Of a DNA stretch of 64,000 nt, positions 35,221-45,150 are shown piece after piece (position 1 is the stretch's first letter; each line of letters begins with the position of its first letter). Source of the stretch: Sphagnum magellanicum (lineage: Eukaryota; Streptophyta; Sphagnopsida; Sphagnales; Sphagnaceae); the NCBI GenBank assembly GCA_021904315.1, contig CM038915.1, positions 10,974,001 to 11,038,000 of the forward strand. Reading direction: 5' to 3'. The translations under genes were made by a program, and so were the position numbers. The notes beneath the pieces were generated by a model. It searched no databases. It saw nothing but the letters and a program-made list of their open reading frames with translations, and was not told the DNA's origin.

Positions 35221-36780
35221 TAAAATTGAGCATAATTTGTTTTTTTATTTTGAGTTATGTCTTTTGATTGGTTTATCCCATGTGCATAAATTTCTTAATG
35301 TGAAATTGAATTATCACACCCCTTGTTTATATAATGTTCAAAATATGAATGGAAAAATAAATAACATGGGATAAGTTTCGAAGTTACAATTTCCTCACAA
35401 ATTAAGTTGTAACTCAAGAAAAAATTTCATGCATTTTTTTCTTTGTTTTAGATTTTAAAAAAATTCAAGTACATAGTTCATTAGATAACTACATAATCAT
35501 TTAATCAATAATGATTAAATTTATATATTTTTTAAAATATAAACTATACACTACAAATATTAAATATTCATTATCAATTACTTAAATAACTAATAACTTC
35601 TTAATATTTAACAAACTAGCTATCTAGTTATTCACAAATTATTAATACATAACTCATAGATAATTAAATAATTTTTTTAAAAAATTAAAATTATTATTAA
35701 AAAAATCTAGCGAATTATGGATCATATAATTAATGTAAAAATTTTAATTATTATAATTTTAAAATAAAAATTTTAAATATTTATTTTCAAATTATAAATA
35801 ATGACCTAACAATTGCTATTAAAAAGTAAAATTCTTACATGAATTTTTTAAAAATTAATATTAAACTAATAAATATAATTATTATATAATTTCATTTATT
35901 TTTGTAAAAGAAAATTTAGGTCAAGTAATTTTTCCTATTGGCAATTATTAACTATAAATATAAAAAAAATTTAAACATAAAATTATTTTTATAATTATTT
36001 CCAAATTGCAATAAAAATATTTATCATGGATGATTAATTACAGAATTTAAAAATTAAAAAAATTAAAATACTGTATAATAATTCCTGAAATTAAAAATCA
36101 TTAAAATAATGATTTTAATTACATTATATTTTTTCCAAAATTTTAGTTCAGATTTAAAGTTATAAATTACAGATTGTGAATAGTTATGTTGAATTAGAAA
36201 GTAATTATGCACATACTAATTAATTCTTATCTGTAGTAATTACAGTTATTTTAAAATAATGTAACATTAATTACAATAATTAATTTCTTTTATTGTAAGA
36301 ATATGTATAATATAAAAATATATGTTCTAACAATAATTATTTAGCATAACTTATAGTTAGTAAAAATAATCATTTATAATTATTTATAAAAGTGGTTTAT
36401 TATGGATAACATTAGTAGGGAAAACCCTTAAAATTCAATCAATAATTTTCTGAATTCAAATAAAAAATTTAGATTCCAAAATTGTAATTCAGAATTCAAA
36501 TGTCAATTTTTTTGATGAAATATTGTTTTTGGATTTAAATTAAAAAATTCAAAATTGAAATGTCAAATTTCATATTCAAATAACAATATTCAAAATTGAA
36601 ATATTCATTTTTAGACTCAATTAATAATTTTCTGAATTGAAGTATCAATTTTTAAATCCAAAATAATACTTTGGAATTCAAATTTCAACTTTCAAGTCAA
36701 ATTGTTTCTTAAAATTTAAAATAAAAATTCAAAATTGAATTAACAAATTTCAGAATTCAAATATTAATTTGGAGATTCAT
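35221..36780. other. Very AT-rich tract with degenerate AATTCAAA repeats at its right end
   Basis: From about 35440 to 36400 the tract is almost only A and T. From about 36420 to 36780 words such as TTCAAAATTGAAAT, CAGAATTCAAAT and TTTCTGAATT recur about every 35-40 bases in a degenerate array. No coding potential was seen. Confidence 0.65.
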
Positions 36781-36789
36781 TATATGAAC

Positions 36790-36849
36790 AATATACATAT
36801 ATATGCATATTTAATGTACACACAAATATATATATATAGATATATATAT

Positions 36850-36884
<35 letters not shown>

Positions 36885-36885
36885 C
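36790..36885. repeat. TA/ATAG microsatellite
   Basis: Long runs of TATATATA with interspersed GATA lie at about 36825-36880. Confidence 0.95.
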
Positions 36886-37729
36886 AAATACACTCCCCTC
36901 CCCTATGTCATTATAGAATACTTTTAGGATGCGACTAATGGGACATATCAAGTTATTAATGGATGAAAATATACCTAAAATCCATCCAACCAATAGGATG
37001 AAGTTTCCAAAAGTTGCGTCATAGTTGTGAGAATGAACAAAATAGTTGAAATTTGATTTTGTAATTACGAATATTCCCAAATCTAGTCACAAATAACTAC
37101 AAGTCGCATGTAATTGCAAACGGAGTGGTTACATTTTAGCTAATTTTTATTAATGATAGAAGAAATAAAACTCAATTGAACCCTAAACCTAATAAGATCT
37201 AGAACTAAACATGAAAAGAGTGCATTAGCGATCACTGGGTTTAAGGTTTAATTATATTTTACCTAGTTTTTAAATATAAAGTTAATGGCAAGTCTTCAAA
37301 CTACAACTATGCACATCTCTAGGTTGAATTTACATTCAATTTCAATATGTTGTTTTTTATTATAGGTAGGGTATATAGATTTAAGTAGGGTATGTAGATA
37401 TGGATTTTTACCTAGTGATTTTTATCGCATATTCGAATATTTGGCCAACATTAATAAAACCAATGTTTTTTGAAACTTGAGAAAATATCTTAACAAAACA
37501 TATTAATAGGGTAGAATAACTTATCATCGAACACTGGCCAATGACAAATCGAGGCAATAGTTTGAGCATAGGCCTATGATCAACAAATTTTACACCCATA
37601 AATATTTTTTTAAACCCCATTACCAAATGTTTGGTGAATTTTTATTTTGTTTAGCTCTTTTAACCACATTCCACATGATGGAGATTTTTATGTTCAATCA
37701 TGGGAAAAAGTTAAGCCAATAGAACTAAC
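36886..37729. other. AT-rich spacer, no gene recognised
   Basis: Nothing with a recognisable family was seen on either strand. Confidence 0.5.
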
Positions 37730-38690
37730 ACACCCCCAAATTCCTTTGTGGACTCAACTATGAGTCCAAAAGGTGAATAACGAAAGGATAAGGAGTTAGG
37801 ATATGCTCCTTGGTTCGTATCACTTTTGGGGTAGAGGGGCATGTTGGAACTCTAGGATGGGGACTAAAAAGAATGACAAGCTAGTCAATTACTCACACGG
37901 ACCTGCACAAAACAAACAATAAGTTGGTTAGTGCATAGTTAAAACATTTTTGGTGCACGAACGAACCACAGGCAAACACGAATTCACAAAACTCACCATG
38001 GCTTGGACTTAGGGAAGCCACCACCTTCCCCTTTATAATATTCTCTATGCCTGACCACAGCTGAACACCCAAATGTCATTTTGTGCCAAGACTCCCAAGT
38101 TAGAGTCTCGAAATTCTCAAAATGGGGACTCTTACAATTTTGGAGGCTCATAATTTCTTGTGTAGACCTCTGATTGAGGTGTGATTTAAAGCAAAGTTGT
38201 AGCCCTTATCCATATCTTTCCAACGATATGTGGCACGTCACCTGAACGCAAATAAATGGGGGCGATTCTTGACTTTTAGTGGTCAAAAGTCAAATCGGCA
38301 ATTTGACTCCCGGCCCTTCTTTTGGCCATAACTTATGTTTTAAGTATCCAAATGAATTATGCGAGCCCATTTTAGGCATATATGTTTCAAGAGATTTTCC
38401 ATGGTATAAGGAACTTTTTAATCTAATGAGTTTTGGCCCCTACAATCGCCTTCTGAAAATTTGGGAATTCATCAAGAGTCTAACTCCCAGAGTGGGAGTT
38501 CCCTTGGGAGTGTGGGGGTTCATTCCCTCACACTCTCCTACACTCATGGGAGCATAAAATGTAATTCATGGGCTTCATTTTTGGCTCGCACCTTCGCAAG
38601 CCCTTACTTTGGTCACGAGCCCAAGGCTAGGGTTGCGACAAAAACACTCATTTGTACTAACTTAAATAAATGAAACATTTTATGATGGGG
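37730..38690. other. GC-richer island, probably old repeat material
   Basis: The base composition differs sharply from both flanks. The style of the sequence (CCATAACTTATG-like and AAAGTTGTAGCCC-like words, a TGTTGGAACTC start near 37844) reminds me of long terminal repeats of plant Ty3/Gypsy-type elements. No second copy, internal coding region or target duplication is visible, so a solo-LTR fossil is only a guess. No host gene was recognised. Confidence 0.3.
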
Positions 38691-39850
38691 ACAAAGTCAA
38701 GTCCTATAGGCACTCATCTATACCCACTAAAATTTTTTAAATGATATTTGATGGGAAAAAAATCAGCCCCATTCAGAATACCAAATTGAATGGTTTAAAA
38801 ATAAAAAAGTGGCACTTTGGGCTCTAATCTCCCCATTTAGATTAACAATTGTTTGGTTAAAGGTATAAGGCTACACCAAAATTTCAAAAAAGATGCATAA
38901 TGTACATTTTAGATTGAAAAGTGATGAAACAAGTTTAATGTAGTTTTAAAAGACTTGGGTTTTAAAATCCCCAACATTTTGAATGCATTTACAAACCTTA
39001 AAATTTAATTTTAAAACAACAATTTTGGAGCACGAACAAGACATTTTAATTATTGTCCTACAAAAGATACAAATACAATTTGGATTCCCACCAAAATCAT
39101 GTAGCTTATGTAGAAGTTAGAAGCAAATAGCCATGCATTTGAGTAAATAACCTAGTTTTTCAAAGTTTGTAACAACTTTTTCAAATGTTTGAACTTTCAC
39201 AAAGTATTAAAGATTTCTTTCAATAATTCCTAGAGCTATTAATTCTTGTTGCAAAATGTTTGAGATCTAAAGTAGATGAGAGGGATGGTTAGAATTCTAC
39301 AAAGATTAAAGGACATGTGATTGAAAAAATTAGACTAGAAGTAAAAGCAATTTTTTGCAATCTCTAATGGATGAAAAGGAAGCTAGTTTGAAATTTGCAC
39401 ATAATGTAAAACATGTGAAAGAAAAAGGTGAAGGTAATTCATTAGATATTAGGCTAGAAAAATGTGATTAGTTTTATAATTCAGTAGAATCAAATGAAGA
39501 AACCATAATTGTTTATGTAGATTATCTATACACATCAAAATATAAGAAATTTCTTTACTATTGTTGGATTAAAAAATCTATGGCTTCAAGAGTAGTAAGG
39601 AGAACAAATTCAACTGATTCTTATAGATTTTAAAAGGTTGGAGCCAATCACAACTTGAGATATATTCCAACATTTTGCACACCAATTGAAGGCATTGTGT
39701 TAGAATGGGAAGACTTCCAACACTTCTATGACATTATTTCTTCTAGTAATGTTTTAGAAGATCATGTTCTTCTGAATTATCGAGAGTTTACATAATTTTT
39801 GCAATCTTGCAGTGCATATAAGAGATTCAAATTCATACCTCTTGTAGGTC
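38691..39850. other. AT-rich spacer, no gene recognised
   Basis: No family was recognised. Parts of 39240-39850 could be the decayed 5' flank of the following transposase. Confidence 0.4.
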
Positions 39851-41384
39851 CAAAAAAGACACCACCAACTTGTTAGAAGTTAAGGCTAGGAAACAAGGGG
39901 ATACCATGATGATCAATATCCTTTGTAGGAGGCGAAATGGCTTGGTGGACTAGGAGCCAATAGATAAAAAGAATGTGCCACTTGCACATGCAACAATACC
40001 AAATAGCCCAGCAACAAATGCAGAGAACATCTTGCATGCACCAAGAGCACAAACAAATAAGGCAAGAAAAATTAATAGGATTCTTCACTTACACCCAAAG
40101 GGCACATGGGCAACTAAGACTTTGGAAGAAGCAATGGACATATTAGAAAGAGGGCATTTTTCAATGAGAAAGGCCAACTAGCATTGGCACCTACCTTTAA
40201 CCTCTCTTTCAACTCACTTGAATGGCATGACAAGATCAAGGAAGGTTGGGCCACAAAGTATATTAATAATGAAAATGATGTAACAACGATGGCCTGGATA
40301 TTTAACATGTAGCAGTGTGAACTTTCAATTACCTTGCAACAACTCAAAATGAAGGTGGCAAAGCTTACCCAAACCAAACCAACCCCTTTCACAAATGGAA
40401 TTATAGGGAATTCTTGGTGGTATTGGTTCAAACATCAACATCCAAAACTAAACATTAGACTTGTAGAAGGACTGGAAATCTACAAGGCACATGGTCTAAC
40501 AAGTTAGTCATGTAAGTCCTTTTACTAGAATTTGGGAACATTATATAATCAACACAAGTATAGTCCAAATCACATTTATAATTTAGATGAGACTAGAATC
40601 CAAGTTGGGAGGCAATTGGTGCGAAAGTTCTAGCTAAAAAAGGTTCACAACAAATTTATAGCACTATTCCAAGGTCAAGATAATGGTCAATAATAAATTG
40701 TGTCATCAATGCAACGGGGGGTTGCTTACTAGGTTTTTATATTTTTAGAGGTGAACAGTTCAAGATGAGTACGTCATCAAGAAAAGGAAAGATGGTGCAA
40801 TGGTCAAAAATAATCATTGTGAACTAAACAAATGCACATTAGTTAGGTGGGTGGACAAGGTTTTGGAACATGCATTAACCAAGAAAAACATCAATAACAA
40901 GTTCAAGGTTACAATAATATGACCATTCAATCCCAAGGTAATGGATGATAAGACTAAACCAAGTGTAATATACACAACAAAACTTAACCCCAACTTCTCA
41001 AATGATGACATTATTAATTTTGATTATGCAATAGATGAGGATCAACGGGGGGAAGATGGAACTATTACACAACTACTGAATATAACAAGAAAAGATGTTA
41101 GAACAAAATTTAATGGTCGAGAGCACTTAGATGTAAGGTATTATGTGGATATATCTACAAATGTTAATGATAGTTTTAAAGTTAGTCTATTAGAAGATGC
41201 ACATGGATTGCCCATTGATTTAGCTAAACTTACTTGTGAAGTGCAACAAACTAAAAATTCATCAACTACAATGCAAAATGCCCCATCTTTTGTCAATTTG
41301 CAAAATGTTTTAGCTCTTGTTAATTTTGTTGTCCTTATCACGGTTGCATGCAAGAAGAACAAGGGGAAAATAACCATTAGTTGA
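39850..41384 (+). pseudogene. Decayed pogo/Tigger-like (CENP-B-related) transposase
   Basis: The plus strand shows, in broken frames, a helix-turn-helix start (HPKGTWATKTLEEAMDILER, about 40090-40150). A CENP-B-type second HTH follows (TPFTNGIIGNSWWYWFKHQH-like, about 40380-40440, and LNIRLVEGLE). The first DDE block is at about 40580-40620 (DETRIQVGRQL), then KKGSQQIYSTIPRS-like and INATGG..LGFYIFRGE at about 40695-40755. The block INKFKVTIIWPFNPK (about 40890-40940), known from the end of the DDE domain, comes only about 150 bases later, so the second half of the catalytic core is deleted. From 40941 a 147-codon frame is still open and begins with residues continuous with that block. It is the acidic C-terminal tail. 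The copy is dead. Confidence 0.75.
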
Positions 41385-41700
41385 TTATAATTAGTCACAT
41401 GTTATGACATCTATTGGGTATTCAAACATTTTGCGTTTAAAAACATTAAACAAAAAAGTAGCATAAGAAATAAACAACAAAAATGGAAAGAGAAGGAGGA
41501 CAAAAAGTCTAAACAAGTTATTGATTCCCTAAATGCAATTGAAGGGGTACTTCAAAAATTGACAAAAAAACATGCAAGAACAAATTTCATGTCAGTTTGG
41601 TATATAGTTGTAGTAAAACAAATAGGGATAAGTTTCATTGGAATTTTGTAACGGGTTTAAGGGCGCATGTCATGAACACCATCACCCATCACTTATATCA
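41385..41700. other. AT-rich spacer between the pogo remnant and a tandem array
   Basis: No gene was recognised. A short Lys-rich reading at about 41460-41600 may be decayed tail of the transposon. Confidence 0.4.
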
Positions 41701-41701
41701 T

Positions 41702-41827
41702 GTTTACACTAACATAGTCACCTACATCATTGCTTACATCATCGTTTACACTAACATAGTCACTTACATGATCGTTTGCATCATCATTTACACCAACATA
41801 ATTACATACATCATCACTTGCATCATT
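41702..41827. repeat. Tandem array, three copies of 42 bp
   Basis: GTTTACACTAACATAGTCAC starts the unit at 41702 and 41744, and ATTTACACCAACATAATTAC starts it at 41786. The period is exactly 42, a multiple of three, so a Thr/Ile/Val-rich frame (41597-41839) stays open through it by chance. Confidence 0.9.
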
Positions 41828-41879
41828 GTTAATTCTTAATTAACTCTTAATTCATTATTAATAAAAAAACTTCTCAAGA

Positions 41880-42230
41880 AACTTCTTTGGTTAGTGCACA
41901 CATGGAAGCTTCTATGGAATTTTATTTAAACTAAGTCCCCAATGGGATATAATCTAAATTAACCTTTAGTTAAATTTTAGTTGACTTTTAGTTTAGTATT
42001 AGTAGAAAAGCTTCTCAAAAAGCTTCTTTGATTAGTGCACACATGGAATCCTCTATGGAAGCTTCTTTGAACTAAATCCCTAATGGGGTATAATTTAAAT
42101 TAACCCTTAGTTGACTTTTAATTGGCTTTTAATTGATTATTAGTTTTTTCTTTTTGGTCGGTGCACACATGGAAACCTTTATGGAAGTTTATTTGAACTA
42201 GGTTTCCAATGGGGTATAAATAGGGGTAGG
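41880..42230 (+). repeat. Three 126-141-bp copies ending at a TATA motif
   Basis: GTGCACACATGGAA occurs at about 41895, 42036 and 42162. Each is followed by TCTATGGAA.., TT.GAACTA..T..CCAATGGG and GTATAA. The third copy ends in GGGGTATAAATAGGGG. The first two instead run on into TTAACC.TTAGTT..TTTTAGTT-type sequence and AAGCTTCT. Confidence 0.85.
42214..42224 (+). promoter_or_regulatory. TATA-box-like motif downstream of a triplicated upstream unit
   Basis: GTATAAATAGG at the end of the third copy is a good TATA match, preceded by repeated units as in many enhancer arrays and U3 regions. An AATAAAA follows about 100 bases later. No ORF of note follows within 1 kb, so promoter activity is unproven. 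Confidence 0.3.
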
Positions 42231-42655
42231 ACCTCCCATTACCTTCAGTATGTTCAACATCAATTTTGGGTACACATTCTTGTCATAACCTTTGTCTTTA
42301 TACGTTATCAAAATAAAATTTTGATTAAACCATCTTTTAACATATATTGTGTTCTTGCCTTGTGTCTTTACGTTTCTAATCTTAGATTATACATAGGCTT
42401 ACATTTCTTGTAATTTGTTTTCCTTGTTGTGTCCTTGGTTTAATTTTTGTTCTTGTAGGTTTTCATGCATGTGACAACACATCCCTTATTGGACATGGGT
42501 GTGAACCTTGGGATTTCAACACCAACACAAATAGAAGCAAGGGAAATTATAGTGGCACGAATGAAAGCAAGAGGGCATGTTGCAGCAAAATTGCAACAAT
42601 TCACCTTAAGGTAACCAATTTTGAAAGAAAGGAAAGGGGGATTAGAAGAGAGGCT
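42231..42655. other. Spacer, no gene recognised
   Basis: The stretch contains TTTATTT/CTTGT-rich leader-like sequence and a short frame ending near 42613. Nothing is recognisable. Confidence 0.4.
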
Positions 42656-42659
42656 AAAG

Positions 42660-43130
42660 ATTGAGACTAGAGGGGTTGAACATGAATAAGATCACAACTC
42701 AAGGGGGAACTAGGAGGATTCGAAAGCCAAGAACTAAAAAAGGACGAACATAATTGAAATCGTGAACTAGGAAGAACTAGGAGCTAGGAACCAAAAGGAG
42801 GATGAACACGATCAAGATCGTGAACTATGAAGAACCAAGAGCCAAGAAAAATGAACAAAGAAAAACTAAGAACTAGGAACAATAAGAAGATGACCACGAT
42901 CAAAATCACAATTTAAGGGAACCAGGAAAAACCAGGACCTAGGAACCAAAGGAGGACAAACACAATCAAGATCACGAACTAGAAAGAAACGTTAGAACTA
43001 AGAACCAAGAAGTAGAGGAGGACGAACATGATCAAGGTCACGAACCAATAAAAATTGAGAGCTAGGATGAACCAAGAGTGAAAAACCAAGTGTAAAGGAA
43101 GATGGACATGATCAAGATCACGATGATGGG
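42660..43130. repeat. Purine-rich minisatellite, about 60-90-bp unit, about seven copies
   Basis: GAACACGATCAAGATCAC-like words recur at about 42687, 42750, 42811, 42899, 42965, 43031 and 43111, with AACTAGGAAGAACCA and GGAACCAA between them. One strand is strongly enriched in A and G. Confidence 0.8.
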
Positions 43131-45110
43131 GGATTAAAGGACATCATTGAAGATTGGAAACAAAACCTTTACGAGCACTCATGGAAGTGACAATGATCAA
43201 CAAGTCTTTGGCACTAACACCTAGCTGCAACCAACGAACTCCAAAGTTCAACCATTCAAAGTCCAAATTCCAAACCAAGGAATGTCAATAGCAAAAATCC
43301 AAAGTGATGTGCTGTGCTACATATAAATTTAGGGTTAGAAAATGTGGGGTTTTGTATGATCGTAGATTTTTTCATTTTTTTGTGAACATTGATCTTGGTA
43401 GTAGATGTATGATGAACCTTTTTGCATAAAGTATCCAACAAATTTCATTCACATCCCATTCGATCAAGGGTCAAAATTTGTCCATGTTTCAATTGTCGAC
43501 ACCTCTTTAAGGTGAAACATGTATGGTTATAAGGATGACAAATGTTTGTTCTAGATTTTTTTCCAGCAACAGACCCTTTTCATTTGGGGGAGCATATCTT
43601 GTTGTTCGTTGACCAAATCACACAACCTAAACATCTATGAGTGCGCCTAGAGATGAGTCCCAACTTTTCTCCAGACCCCAACCCCAAAAAATCAACATCC
43701 AGCACTTCACTGAGTCCTTATATGTTCGGTCACTGGCCTATTTACCCTAATAAGATAGGAAGAAAGTCAAAAAGAAATCTGGTGTAATAAGAGCTTGCAT
43801 GTATTAACTTATACAGCCATCCCCAGAGGTGCTCAACATGTGACCCTGCATACATATTTCTCACATACAAGTTTAGTTTTTTATTTTATTTTTCCAACTC
43901 CACCCATAAAACTAAAACTGGTACTGGTAATAAGTGCAAGACTACTAATAACAACCCACCTGGACCAATCAAACTATTTAGCCAATCAACAGCAAATGTT
44001 AGGCTTTGTTGTGCCTTTTACCAGCCTCAGCATCCTGTGCAAAAATGCTGAGCCAAAGACCATTCAACCCGTGATGTTTGGACTTTTCTTCATCCAATTT
44101 TCTTTTGCAGGGCCACATACTGAGCACTGGTGGAGCTGCTCTACTCATCTAAATGCATATATTCACCTACAGCATAGGTTACCAAGGTGAAACGCAACTT
44201 CAACTGAGTTAGAATTCACCCACAACAGATTCATAACAGGCTCTCTCAGTGATGCTCTGATGACTGGTGGTCCACTCTGGCCCATCACAACATCTTGGCT
44301 GGCCAGCCTCTCACCATAACAGGCTCCCTTGGTTCCTAGGTGGAATGCGCATAACCAATTCCAAACTACAGATTCTCCAAGTGTTGTCAACCACTACCAA
44401 CAGTTAGCCCATCAAAACATAATAGCTTTGTCATATGTAGCTGGAATGTGGCTTAGTAGCTACCTACTAGAACGCGGAGCAGTGACTTTCCAAGTGAGGG
44501 AAGGTACAAAGATGTGAATGCAAAATTTGCATGGTCATATAAATTTCCACCCTAAATCAATAACCCTTGAGGACCCGTTAGCAATTCATAAATGAGGACA
44601 CAAACATAACCAAAGAAAAATGAATAACTTGAAGAAAAAGGGTGCTGAAACTGTTGATGCATGCACACCATGGCTATGTGTGGTAATAGTTCTCTTGGTT
44701 GACAGGTGCAAGTAAGAGTGTGGTGCTGTAAACACACCATATAATCTCTTGTCACACTCCCCACAAGCCAACCAAAAGCCAGCCAACTTGTGACTTAGAG
44801 AAAGGTGTGAAGGTAACCCAGACAAATGTCACACTTGCTTCAAAACCTTGAGTAACATATAGAAATCAAAACCTTGAGAAATGTATAGAAACTTGAAAAG
44901 AAAACCACAGAGATGAGATAAATATACAAGTCACACAAATGCACACTGAGGACAAAGGTGTGTACAGCCCACTCAACCCTTCAACATCATCCAAGACAAC
45001 CTGACATCTATGGTTTCTATTTGAAAAGCCGTATGTGGATCACATCTTATTCTCTTCTGGCTGTCTCCTGACTATTTCACAGAAAGAGCAGACAATGCAA
45101 TTCAAATCTA
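43131..45110. other. Spacer left of CLPR1; right end is its probable 3' UTR
   Basis: No gene was recognised. Base composition becomes less AT-rich from about 43800. A 131-codon plus-strand frame (43795-44190) and a 75-codon minus frame (44390-44163) show no family motif. The last few hundred bases before 45151 are expected to include the CLPR1 3' UTR. Confidence 0.45.
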
Positions 45111-45150
45111 CAGCTACAACATACTCATTTGTGGCAGCTTTGACAAGTGC

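Noticed and set aside
41597-41839. 80-codon frame rich in Thr, Ile and Tyr
   Set aside because: It is produced by a 42-bp tandem repeat whose period is a multiple of three. There is no start context or family.
42214-42480. LTR-like layout (TATA, AATAAA, leader)
   Set aside because: No primer-binding site, no second LTR and no coding remnants were seen nearby, so I report it only as promoter-like.
44163-44517. Short frames of 62-75 codons near 44.3 kb on both strands
   Set aside because: They overlap antisense to each other, show no family motif and lie in a region that only has somewhat higher GC content.
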